Assembly (NCBI GenBank): GCA_937125475.1
Contig: CAKZLL010000042.1
Span: forward strand, 1 to 34,107
Direction: 5' to 3'
Source: an uncultured Saprospiraceae bacterium
GTDB lineage: Bacteria; Bacteroidota; Bacteroidia; Chitinophagales; Saprospiraceae
Length of the DNA: 34,107 nt
The translations under genes and the position numbers were made by a program. Positions 23,688 through 31,435 of the stretch are shown here, one piece after another. Below the pieces are notes generated by a model. That model had not been told where the DNA came from, did no database searches, and worked only from the letters and a program-made list of their open reading frames with translations. The number at the start of each line of letters is the position of its first letter. Positions within the stretch are counted from its first letter, which is position 1.

Positions 23688-23715
23688 GTAGGGCAAAGAC
23701 ATGCCTTTGCCCTAC
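23688..23715. repeat. Perfect 11-bp hairpin between proC and the GNAT gene
   Basis: gtagggcaaag (23688-23698) and ctttgccctac (23705-23715) pair perfectly around acatgc. The composition is more G/C-rich than its surroundings and no U-tract follows, so it is not an intrinsic terminator. It may be an intergenic palindromic repeat or an mRNA processing or stability element within the operon. Confidence 0.75.
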
Positions 23716-23746
23716 ATTGTCCCATAGCGATCAAAACCAAAAAAAT

Positions 23747-24325
23747 ATGGAAATCAGAATTGAAATAGGTAATAAAAACCATGAAAAATATGCGCAAGCC
23801 GTCTGTGATATGATAGACGATGCAGCTAAAAAACGAGGAACAGGAATCGCAAAACGCAAGACGGAATATATTGCAGAAAAACTGATAGATGGGAAAGCTA
23901 TAATTGCACTTCGAGGCGAAGAAGTAGCTGGTTTTAGTTATATAGAATCTTGGGAACATGGAAAATATGTAGCTAATTCAGGATTAATTGTTTCGCCTAA
24001 TTTTCGCAAAATGGGCCTAGCTAAACGCATCAAAGAAAATGTGTTTAAGCTATCTAGAGATAAATACCCTAGCGCCAAAATATTTGGTATTACAACGAGT
24101 TTAGCGGTTTTGAAAATAAATTCAGAGTTGGGATATAAGCCTGTTACTTTTTCTGAATTGCCACAAGAAGAGGCTTTTTGGAAAGGTTGTTCGACGTGTC
24201 CAAATTTTGATATTCTGACCCGAACAAATCGAAAAATGTGCCTTTGTACTGGCATGTTAGCGCCTTCTAAAATTGAGGTAGAGATGAAATTAAATTTAAC
24301 AAAATTAATCATTAACAATAAATAA
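23747..24325 (+). CDS. GNAT-family acetyltransferase, probable N-acylglutamate synthase of the pathway
   Basis: A 192-residue GNAT-fold protein. The acetyl-CoA-binding region is around SGLIVSPNFRKMGLAKRIKE (residues 78-97), a variant of the R/Q-x-x-G-x-G/A loop, followed by IFGITTS and the helix VLKINSELGYK. The C-terminal region holds four cysteines arranged Cys148-x2-Cys151-x13-Cys165-x-Cys167, which could bind a metal. The window has no argA or argJ, so this gene, 6 nt ahead of argG inside the cluster, is the best candidate for acylating glutamate in the first step. Whether it uses acetyl- or succinyl-CoA is unknown. I start it at ATG 23747 because a TTG at 23717 lies in the preceding hairpin region. 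Confidence 0.8.
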   Translation: MEIRIEIGNKNHEKYAQAVCDMIDDAAKKRGTGIAKRKTEYIAEKLIDGKAIIALRGEEVAGFSYIESWEHGKYVANSGLIVSPNFRKMGLAKRIKENVFKLSRDKYPSAKIFGITTSLAVLKINSELGYKPVTFSELPQEEAFWKGCSTCPNFDILTRTNRKMCLCTGMLAPSKIEVEMKLNLTKLIINNK

Positions 24326-24331
24326 GTAACT

Positions 24332-25531
24332 ATGAAAAACAATGAAAAGGAAAAAGTAGTGTTAGCCTATAGCGGCGGTTTGGATACCTCATTTTGTATC
24401 AAACATTTAACGCTTGATCGAGGTTTGGAAGTTCATGCAGTCATGGTCGATACAGGCGGTTTTTCGGAAGAAGAAGTAATTGTTGCTAAAGAAAAAGCTT
24501 TCAATCTAGGAGCAGTGTCTTTTGAAAAGATTGATGCAGTAGAGGATTATTATGATAAATGTATCAAATACTTAGTATTTGGAAATGTATTAAGAAATAA
24601 CACTTATCCACTTTCTGTAAGTGCGGAACGCATTGTTCAGGCGGTTGGTGTAGTTGAATATGCGAATAAAGTAGGGGCAAAATACGTTGCTCATGGTAGT
24701 ACAGGCGCAGGAAATGATCAAGTTCGTTTTGATTTGATGATCCAAATTCTTGGAAAAAACTTAGAAATTATTACGCCAATTAGGGATTTACAATTGTCTC
24801 GTCAAGCGGAAATTGAATATTTGAAAAAACATGGTGTTCATCTAAGTTGGGAAAAAGCGCAATATTCAGTTAATAAAGGAATTTGGGGAACAAGCGTTGG
24901 TGGTGCGGAAACATTAACTTCCGATCAAGCTTTGCCTTCAAGTGCTTATCCAACACAATTATCAAAAGAAACGCCAGAAAAAGTAACGCTTCATTTTCAA
25001 AAAGGAGAATTTGTAGGTATCAATGACAAGACTTTCGATCATCCTACACAAGCAATTGCTGCACTTCAAAACCTTGCAGGCGCATTTGCCATTGGTCGAG
25101 ATATTCATGTAGGCGATACGATTATAGGTATAAAAGGTCGAGTCGGTTTTGAGGCTGCCGCGCCTTTGGTCATCATCAAAGCCCATCATTTATTAGAAAA
25201 ACACACTTTAACAAAGTGGCAACAATATTGGAAAGAACAGCTCGCAAATTGGTTTGGAATGCTATTGCATGAAGGGCAATATCTAGATCCTGTGATGCGA
25301 AATATCGAAACTTTCTTAACCGATACACAAGAAAATGTTACTGGAAAAGTCTTTGTTCAATTACATCCTTATCGTTTTGAATTATTAGGAATTGAATCGG
25401 CTCACGATTTAAAAAATCCTGATTATGGCGATTATGGTGAGATGAATAAAGGTTGGTCTGCCGAAGAAGCTAAAGGATTTATTAAACTAATTGGTCAGCA
25501 AAGTAAGATTCATAGATTAGTGAATGCTTAG
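24332..25531 (+). CDS. argG: Argininosuccinate synthase
   Basis: A 399-residue enzyme that condenses citrulline and aspartate using ATP, giving argininosuccinate. It has the N-type ATP pyrophosphatase P-loop LAYSGGLDTSFCIKHL at residues 11-26, the YPLSVSAERIVQA and VAHGSTGAGNDQVRFDL segments that bind citrulline and ATP/aspartate, and KGIWGTSVGGAETL. It begins 6 nt after the acetyltransferase gene. The gap to argC (90 nt) contains GTGTCAGG-type repeat DNA. Confidence 0.96.
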   Translation: MKNNEKEKVVLAYSGGLDTSFCIKHLTLDRGLEVHAVMVDTGGFSEEEVIVAKEKAFNLGAVSFEKIDAVEDYYDKCIKYLVFGNVLRNNTYPLSVSAERIVQAVGVVEYANKVGAKYVAHGSTGAGNDQVRFDLMIQILGKNLEIITPIRDLQLSRQAEIEYLKKHGVHLSWEKAQYSVNKGIWGTSVGGAETLTSDQALPSSAYPTQLSKETPEKVTLHFQKGEFVGINDKTFDHPTQAIAALQNLAGAFAIGRDIHVGDTIIGIKGRVGFEAAAPLVIIKAHHLLEKHTLTKWQQYWKEQLANWFGMLLHEGQYLDPVMRNIETFLTDTQENVTGKVFVQLHPYRFELLGIESAHDLKNPDYGDYGEMNKGWSAEEAKGFIKLIGQQSKIHRLVNA

Positions 25532-25565
25532 TCAGGAGCGAGGAGCGAGGTGTCGGGGGCGAGGC
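25531..25565. repeat. GTGTCAGG-type short repeat, second site
   Basis: Directly after the argG stop codon, the sequence ggagcgaggagcgaggtgtc continues into gggggcgagg. The reverse complement of 2459-2530 contains the closely similar gaggtgtcaggggcgagg. The G-rich composition differs from the AT-rich surroundings. It has inserted or expanded in an operon gap without harming either frame. Confidence 0.65.
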
Positions 25566-25621
25566 AAATTTAAATGCCTAGCACCTTGTTTTTAATAAGA
25601 AATTATACAATTAATAAAATA

Positions 25622-26587
25622 ATGATAAAGGTTGGAATTATAGGTGGTGCAGGCTATACGGCAGGCGAATTGATACGAATTTTGTTGTATCATCCAAAAG
25701 TGGAAATCGGTTTTATTCATAGCACAAGTAATGCAGGAAATTCGATTAGCGATGTTCATACTGATTTAGTCGGCGAAACAAATATCGTGTTTACCAATAT
25801 CTTGCAAGATGATGTAAATGTGATTTTCTTATGTATGGGACATGGAAAATCTAAGGTGTTTTTAGAAAAAAATACGATTGCTAGTTCGATCAAAATCATA
25901 GATTTAAGTCGCGATTTTCGATTAAAAGCGGATAGCCATAATTATGTTTATGGTTTGCCTGAATTGAATAAAAGCGCGATTCAAGCGTCTAATTATATTG
26001 CTAATTGTGGCTGTTTTGCCACGGCTATTCAATTAGCATTATTGCCTTTGGCGAAAGCACAAAAATTGACAAATGCCGTTCATGTTCATGCAATAACTGG
26101 CTCTACAGGCGCAGGTCAAAAACCAGGTCGAACGACACATTTTAGCTGGAGAAATAATAATGTTTCGATTTATAAAGCATTCACACATCAGCATTTAGGC
26201 GAGATCAAACAGAGTTTGCAGCAGTTACAACCGAGTTTTGATAAAGCCATTCATTTCTTGCCTGTACGTGGTAATTTTTCGAGAGGAATTTACGCAAGTG
26301 CTTATTTAACAAGTGATTTGACTGCCGAAGAAGCCACTGAATTATATCAAGATTTTTATAAAAATGAGCCATTTGTGGTCATTACTTCTAAAGATCCGCA
26401 TTTGAAACAAGTTGTTAATACCAACAAAGCGGTGCTTCATATCAAAAAGCAAGATGATCAATTATTAATCATTTCTATGATTGACAATTTGATAAAAGGC
26501 GCGTCGGGTCAAGCCGTTCAGAATATGAACTTAATATTTGGATTGGAGGAAACATTGGGATTGAATCTGAAAGCAACATATTTTTAA
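25622..26587 (+). CDS. argC: N-acyl-gamma-glutamyl-phosphate reductase
   Basis: A 321-residue NADPH enzyme that reduces N-acylglutamyl phosphate to the semialdehyde. The N-terminal Rossmann motif is GIIGGAGYTAGELIRIL, the active-site cysteine lies in NYIANCGCFATAIQLALLPL (the Cys-Phe-Ala-Thr form of the family's CYPT motif), and PVRGNFSRGIYASAY fits the conserved substrate loop. I start at ATG 25622, which gives MIKVGIIGGAGYT; an upstream in-frame ATG at 25574 adds 16 residues lying on repeat-derived sequence. It follows argG in the same direction and acts on the ArgB product. Confidence 0.94.
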   Translation: MIKVGIIGGAGYTAGELIRILLYHPKVEIGFIHSTSNAGNSISDVHTDLVGETNIVFTNILQDDVNVIFLCMGHGKSKVFLEKNTIASSIKIIDLSRDFRLKADSHNYVYGLPELNKSAIQASNYIANCGCFATAIQLALLPLAKAQKLTNAVHVHAITGSTGAGQKPGRTTHFSWRNNNVSIYKAFTHQHLGEIKQSLQQLQPSFDKAIHFLPVRGNFSRGIYASAYLTSDLTAEEATELYQDFYKNEPFVVITSKDPHLKQVVNTNKAVLHIKKQDDQLLIISMIDNLIKGASGQAVQNMNLIFGLEETLGLNLKATYF

Positions 26588-26699
26588 ATTAAGGGACAAG
26601 GAAATAAATAAGCTACCCAAGATTGCGTAATGAATTTTATTTTTTGCACGCTCCCTAAAAAAGTAAATCTTTTATAAGTTCATCAAACTAGAATAAACA

Positions 26700-27839
26700 A
26701 TGAAAAATAATCTATTTGACGTATATCCTTTATTTGAAATCGAGCCTGTAAAAGGGAAAGGATGTCATGTTTATGATAAAAACGGACAGAAATATTTAGA
26801 CCTATATGGTGGTCATGCCGTTATTTCCGTTGGGCATAGTCATCCGTATTATGTTGAGAAAATTAGCCATCAATTACAGCAGTTAGGATTTTATTCCAAT
26901 TCTGTTCAAAATAGTTTGCAAGTAGAACTCGCGGAAAAGTTAGTCGAACTTTCGGGCTGTACTGATTATCAATTATTCTTATGTAATTCAGGTGCAGAAG
27001 CTAATGAAAATGCTTTGAAATTAGCCTCTTTCACAACAGGAAAAACAAAGGTCATTTCTTTTAAAAAAGGCTTTCATGGAAGGACTTCCGCTGCGGTCAA
27101 CGTGACAGACATTGATAAAATAAAAGCACCAATCAATAAGACTTTTGAAGCAGAAATCCACGAATGGAACAATTTTAATACAGTTAAAGCCAGTCTAGAA
27201 AAAGGTGATGTTTGTGCAGTTATTATTGAAGGTATTCAAGGAATTGGCGGTATTCATGTGCCGAATCGCGCTTTTTTGCAAGCTGTCGCACAATTGTGTC
27301 AAACCCATGAAGCTATTTTAATTTTAGATGAAGTGCAATCAGGGTATGCGCGAAGGGGTCATTTTTTTGGGTATCAATTCACTGATATTCAACCAGATAT
27401 CATTTCTATGGCAAAAGGAATGGGGAATGGTTTTCCAATAGGTGGAATTTTAATACATCCAAAACATAAAGCAAAATACGGGATTTTAGGATCTACGTTT
27501 GGTGGTAATCATTTAGCATGTGCGGCAGGCATTGCGGTTTTGGATATTATTAAAAATGAAAATCTACTGGAACATGCTACGGAATTAGGCGAATATTTCA
27601 TGAACGAACTCGGCGCTATTCCGCAAGTAAAAGAAGTTCGTGGAAGAGGCTTGATGATCGGTATTGATATGGGAAAATCAATCAAAGCATTGCGCAGTAA
27701 ATTATTATATGAAGACCATATTTTTACGGGTTCTTCTTCTGATCCTAATACGATCCGTATGCTTCCGCCATTGAATGTGACCAAGCAAGAAATTGATTAT
27801 TTTTTAGATAAATTTAAAGCAGCTATTCTTGATTTTTAA
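26700..27839 (+). CDS. argD: N-acylornithine aminotransferase
   Basis: A 379-residue class III PLP-dependent aminotransferase that converts N-acylglutamate semialdehyde to N-acylornithine with glutamate as donor. It shows DLYGGHAVISVGHSHP, the NSGAEANENALKLA PLP-phosphate segment, GFHGRTSAAV, the Asp-bearing LILDEVQSGYARRG and the Schiff-base lysine in ISMAKGMGNGFPIGG. The C-terminal RMLPPLNVT helps bind the substrate carboxylate. argF' begins 19 nt after its stop, so the four genes from argD to argE are tightly coupled. Confidence 0.95.
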   Translation: MKNNLFDVYPLFEIEPVKGKGCHVYDKNGQKYLDLYGGHAVISVGHSHPYYVEKISHQLQQLGFYSNSVQNSLQVELAEKLVELSGCTDYQLFLCNSGAEANENALKLASFTTGKTKVISFKKGFHGRTSAAVNVTDIDKIKAPINKTFEAEIHEWNNFNTVKASLEKGDVCAVIIEGIQGIGGIHVPNRAFLQAVAQLCQTHEAILILDEVQSGYARRGHFFGYQFTDIQPDIISMAKGMGNGFPIGGILIHPKHKAKYGILGSTFGGNHLACAAGIAVLDIIKNENLLEHATELGEYFMNELGAIPQVKEVRGRGLMIGIDMGKSIKALRSKLLYEDHIFTGSSSDPNTIRMLPPLNVTKQEIDYFLDKFKAAILDF

Positions 27840-27858
27840 ATAAAAAACCTTCTCTTCT

Positions 27859-28800
27859 ATGAAACAGTTTGTTAGTGTAAATGATGTTAAAAATGTGACG
27901 CAATTAGTCCAAGATGCGCTTGATTCTAAAGCTAATCCCTTCGGGGAAAAGAAAATTGGACAAAACAAAACGCTGGGTTTGCTCTTTTTTAATCCGAGTT
28001 TACGCACTCGATTAAGCACTCAAAAAGCAGCTAAAAATCTGGGAATGTCTGTGATGTCAATGGATTTAAATACGCATGGTTGGCGATTAGAATTTGAAGA
28101 TGGCGCAATCATGAACAGCGATAAAGCGGAACACATCAAAGAAGGCGCGGCAGTAATTAGTCAGTATTGTGATATAATTGGCGTGCGAACTTTTCCAAGT
28201 CTAACCGATCAAGAAAAAGATTATCAAGAAACGATTTTAAGTCAATTTATAAAACACGCCTCCGTTCCAGTGATTAGTTTGGAATCGGCTACGCGTCACC
28301 CGTTGCAATCATTGACTGATTTAATTACTATTAAAGAACATCAAAAAACAAACCGCCCTAAAATTGTGCTTTCTTGGGCACCGCACCCGAAAGCCTTGCC
28401 TCAAGCTGTCGCCAATTCTTTTTCAGAATGGATGATTGCCGCTGATATGGATTTGACGATTACCCACCCAAAAGGCTATGAATTATCACCCGATTTTATC
28501 AAAAATACGCCTATCGAATACGATCAAAAAAAGGCTTTTGAAGGAGCAGATTTCATTTATACCAAAAATTGGTCTTCCTTCAATGACTATGGAAAAATCA
28601 TTCAACCCAAATCAAATTGGATGATTACCGCTGAAAAAATGGCTTGGACACATGAAGCTTATTTCATGCATTGCTTGCCTGTCCGTAGAAATGTGGTCGT
28701 TGCTGATGAAGTACTTGATAGCGAAAAATCGTTAACTATCAAGCAAGCGAATAATCGAACATATGCCGCGCAAGCCGTTTTGAAAAATATTTTAAAATAA
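27859..28800 (+). CDS. argF': N-acylornithine carbamoyltransferase (ArgF'), Ala at the acyl-specificity position
   Basis: A 313-residue transcarbamylase that acts on N-acylornithine rather than ornithine, as in Bacteroides fragilis and Xanthomonas. It aligns well with the B. fragilis N-succinylornithine enzyme: carbamoyl-phosphate loop FFNPSLRTRLSTQKAAKNLG, the tryptophan region HGWRLE, ESATRHPLQSLTDLITI, WAPHPKALPQAVANSF and FMHCLPVRRN. The B. fragilis enzyme has Pro90 and the N-acetyl-specific X. campestris enzyme has Glu at the matching site; here the residue is Ala90 (codon GCG, 28126-28128, in NSDKAEHIKEG). The pathway's acyl group therefore cannot be assigned by that rule. argB starts 5 nt after the stop. 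Confidence 0.92.
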   Translation: MKQFVSVNDVKNVTQLVQDALDSKANPFGEKKIGQNKTLGLLFFNPSLRTRLSTQKAAKNLGMSVMSMDLNTHGWRLEFEDGAIMNSDKAEHIKEGAAVISQYCDIIGVRTFPSLTDQEKDYQETILSQFIKHASVPVISLESATRHPLQSLTDLITIKEHQKTNRPKIVLSWAPHPKALPQAVANSFSEWMIAADMDLTITHPKGYELSPDFIKNTPIEYDQKKAFEGADFIYTKNWSSFNDYGKIIQPKSNWMITAEKMAWTHEAYFMHCLPVRRNVVVADEVLDSEKSLTIKQANNRTYAAQAVLKNILK

Positions 28801-28805
28801 GCGTT

Positions 28806-29582
28806 ATGAAGCAACTAAACATTATAAAAATAGGCGGAAATATTATCAATAATCCAGCCGTATTAACGGAAGTTTTGACCGACTTTTCGAATATGGAAGG
28901 ATTGAAAATATTGGTACACGGCGGAGGTAGAAAAGCCAGTCAAGTGCTCAAAAGCATGGGCATCGAACCCAAAATGATCAACGGTAGACGCGTAACAGAT
29001 GAAACAACACTCGAAGTCGTAACGATGGTTTATGCAGGTTTGATTAATAAAAATGTCGTGGCACAATTGCAGGCTTTGGATTGTATGTCGATTGGGATGA
29101 CTGGCGCAGATTTGAACAGCATTCAATCGCATAAACGAATAGTGAAAGACATTGATTATGGTTTTGCTGGCGATATTGACAAAGTAAATGGAAAGGCTAT
29201 TTCCGCTTTACTTAGTGCTAATTTTACGCCTGTTTTTTGTTCTATTACACATAATAAAAACGGCTTACTACTCAATACAAACGCTGATACGATTGCTTCG
29301 ACTTTGGCAGTTGCATTGTCTGATTTTTATAAAGTGTCCTTAAAATTTTGTTTTGAAAAGGATGGTGTTTTGTTGGATGTGACGGATGATAGCTCTGTGA
29401 TTGTTGAATTAGACAAGGCAAAATATGCCACTTATAAAAATGAAAATAAGATATTCGATGGCATGCTTCCGAAAATTGATAATGCTTTTGATGCACTGAA
29501 TGCTGGCGTGCAAGAAGTATTTATTTGTAGTACGAATGCTTTGAAAGCCGATTATTTTAAAGGAACAGCTCTAGTACATTAA
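28806..29582 (+). CDS. argB: N-acylglutamate kinase
   Basis: A 258-residue amino acid kinase that phosphorylates the gamma-carboxyl of N-acylglutamate. Motifs: IKIGGNIINN (phosphate-binding Lys-Ile-Gly-Gly), LVHGGGRKASQVLKSMGIEP, NGRRVTDETTLEVVTMV, GMTGADLNSI and the C-terminal DGMLPKIDNAFDALNAGVQEVFI. It lacks the N-terminal helix of arginine-inhibited hexameric kinases, which suggests a dimer that is not feedback-inhibited by arginine; transcription or leader control would then matter more. It lies 5 nt after argF' and 2 nt before argE. Confidence 0.94.
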   Translation: MKQLNIIKIGGNIINNPAVLTEVLTDFSNMEGLKILVHGGGRKASQVLKSMGIEPKMINGRRVTDETTLEVVTMVYAGLINKNVVAQLQALDCMSIGMTGADLNSIQSHKRIVKDIDYGFAGDIDKVNGKAISALLSANFTPVFCSITHNKNGLLLNTNADTIASTLAVALSDFYKVSLKFCFEKDGVLLDVTDDSSVIVELDKAKYATYKNENKIFDGMLPKIDNAFDALNAGVQEVFICSTNALKADYFKGTALVH

Positions 29583-29584
29583 TT

Positions 29585-30634
29585 ATGAATAAGTATATAA
29601 CATTACTACAAAATCTAATTTCTACGCCATCTTTTTCAAGAAAAGAAGCCGAAACAGCCGAATTAATCAATAATTTCTTCAAAAACGAAGATATTCCGAC
29701 TAATCGAAAATGGAATAACATTTGGGCAAAATCTAAATATTGGGCGGAAAACAAGCCGACTATTTTGCTCAATTCTCATCACGATACCGTCAAACCTGCT
29801 AAAGGTTATACGCGAAATCCGTTTGAACCAACGATTGAAAAAGGCATTTTGTATGGCTTAGGAAGTAATGACGCTGGCGGTTCGCTGGTCGCATTGATAG
29901 CGGTTTTTGTACATTTTTATAATAGAAAGAATTTGCCTTTTAATTTGATTATTGCAGCGACAGCGGAAGAGGAAATTTCAGGTAAAAATGGAATTGCAAG
30001 TATTTTAGGCGATTTAGGACAATTGGATTTGGGCATTATTGGCGAACCTACTCAAATGCGCATGGCAATTGCGGAAAAAGGTTTGATGGTTATTGATGGC
30101 TATGCCAAAGGAAAATCTGGACACGCTGCGCGAGAAGAAGGTATTAATGCCCTTTATATCGCGATGGAAGATATTCAGCGAATCAAAAATTATGAATTGG
30201 ATTTGGTCTCTAATTTATTAGGAAAAACTAAAATGTCTGTGACGCAAGTGACGGCTGGTACGCAACATAATGTCGTTCCTGATAATTGTCATTTCGTGAT
30301 TGATGTCCGAACAAATGAGCATTATAGTAATGAAGCCGTTTTTGAAATTTTACAAAAAAACACTGATTCTGAGCTAAAAGCGCGTTCTTTTCGCCTCAAT
30401 TCTTCAGGAATTTCGTTAGATCATCCGATTGTAAAAAAGGGTTTGAAAATGGCATTGCCTTATTATGGTTCTCCAACTTTGTCGGATCAAGCCTTAATTA
30501 ATGGTATTCCGACGATCAAAATCGGTTGTGGAAAATCCGAGCGTTCTCATACGGCTGATGAATTTATTTACATTTCAGAAATAGAAAAAGGCATTGAGAT
30601 TTATATTGATTTATTAGAAGGATTATTTTTATAA
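29585..30634 (+). CDS. argE: N-acylornithine/N-acylcitrulline deacylase (M20 metallopeptidase family)
   Basis: A 349-residue zinc deacylase. It shows the M20 metal and catalytic residues: LLNSHHDTVKPAKGY (His-x-Asp), LGSNDAGGSLVALIAV (metal-bridging Asp), ATAEEEISGKNG (catalytic Glu-Glu), GEPTQMRMAIAEKG and RSHTADEFIYIS (C-terminal metal His). With a transcarbamylase that works on N-acylornithine, its true substrate is most likely N-acylcitrulline, releasing citrulline for ArgG. Its start lies 2 nt after argB. Confidence 0.92.
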   Translation: MNKYITLLQNLISTPSFSRKEAETAELINNFFKNEDIPTNRKWNNIWAKSKYWAENKPTILLNSHHDTVKPAKGYTRNPFEPTIEKGILYGLGSNDAGGSLVALIAVFVHFYNRKNLPFNLIIAATAEEEISGKNGIASILGDLGQLDLGIIGEPTQMRMAIAEKGLMVIDGYAKGKSGHAAREEGINALYIAMEDIQRIKNYELDLVSNLLGKTKMSVTQVTAGTQHNVVPDNCHFVIDVRTNEHYSNEAVFEILQKNTDSELKARSFRLNSSGISLDHPIVKKGLKMALPYYGSPTLSDQALINGIPTIKIGCGKSERSHTADEFIYISEIEKGIEIYIDLLEGLFL

Positions 30635-30680
30635 AAGATAACATTCTAAGAAATTACCTAATTTTGTTGAAAACATTAAT

Positions 30681-31382
30681 ATGATAAATCGACTAAACAT
30701 AGGGTGGTTTTTATTAGTTATAGGCTTGTTTTCTTGCTCGTCGAAAGTAGAAAAACAAGACAAAATAGCTGATGAGAACTTAATACATAAAGAAATAACG
30801 AAGGATACAGTCAGTGTTTCTTTGCCAGAAAAAGTAGTTGAGAATAAGATATTAACAGAAGAGGATACGATTGATTTATTAATACCTTTCGTTGCAGAAA
30901 ACTTTCCAGAAATGAGGTTTTCACATTATCAAAGTGGAAATTTAGATAAAGACGATCAAAATGATCTCGTTATTGTTTTAGAAAGAGAATGTAAGGAAGA
31001 AGAAGAAAAAACAACAGATGAATCAATGTGCAATAAAGTTGTTTTTTTGAAAAATAAAACTTTTCCCAATTATGAAATTGTAGCAATGAATGATTACATA
31101 ATTACTTGTTCGGATTGTGGAATGCGAAGTATTCCGCAAATTGTGATCAATAATGGCTATATCTCATTTGAAAACCTAATTGGCAGCTTTGAGAGAACAT
31201 TTGAGGTCATTACTTTTAAATATAATACTGTTGAAAAAGATTGGTTTTTGCATCGAATTGGTACAGAAAATTATAGTTCTAGAGCAAAAAATAATCCAGA
31301 TGGCGAAATTAAAGTAAGAACACAAATAAGAACAAAAGAAGATTTTGGAATAGTTAGATTTAAGGATTTTAATGATGAGTAA
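30681..31382 (+). CDS. Lipoprotein of unknown function inside the arginine cluster
   Basis: A 233-residue protein with an N-terminal lipoprotein signal ending Leu-Phe-Ser-Cys19. A charged linker (to about 70) is followed by a globular domain with the acidic Asp-rich segment GNLDKDDQNDLVIVLE, which resembles a DxDxDxxxD calcium loop, a cysteine-containing Glu-rich loop (RECKEEEEKTTDESMC) and a CSDC motif (ITCSDCGMRS). The C-terminal half is rich in beta-type sequence (FERTFEVITFKYN, DWFLHRIGTENYSS). I do not recognise the family. It lies between argE (46 nt) and argH (53 nt) on the same strand. It has no visible link to arginine synthesis and is probably a later insertion. The secreted protein at 33355 has a similar Asp-rich loop. 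Confidence 0.72.
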   Translation: MINRLNIGWFLLVIGLFSCSSKVEKQDKIADENLIHKEITKDTVSVSLPEKVVENKILTEEDTIDLLIPFVAENFPEMRFSHYQSGNLDKDDQNDLVIVLERECKEEEEKTTDESMCNKVVFLKNKTFPNYEIVAMNDYIITCSDCGMRSIPQIVINNGYISFENLIGSFERTFEVITFKYNTVEKDWFLHRIGTENYSSRAKNNPDGEIKVRTQIRTKEDFGIVRFKDFNDE

Positions 31383-31435
31383 GTGATTATATTAATTTTT
31401 TTAAACCAAAAAATAAGTAATATAAAATAAGAATT

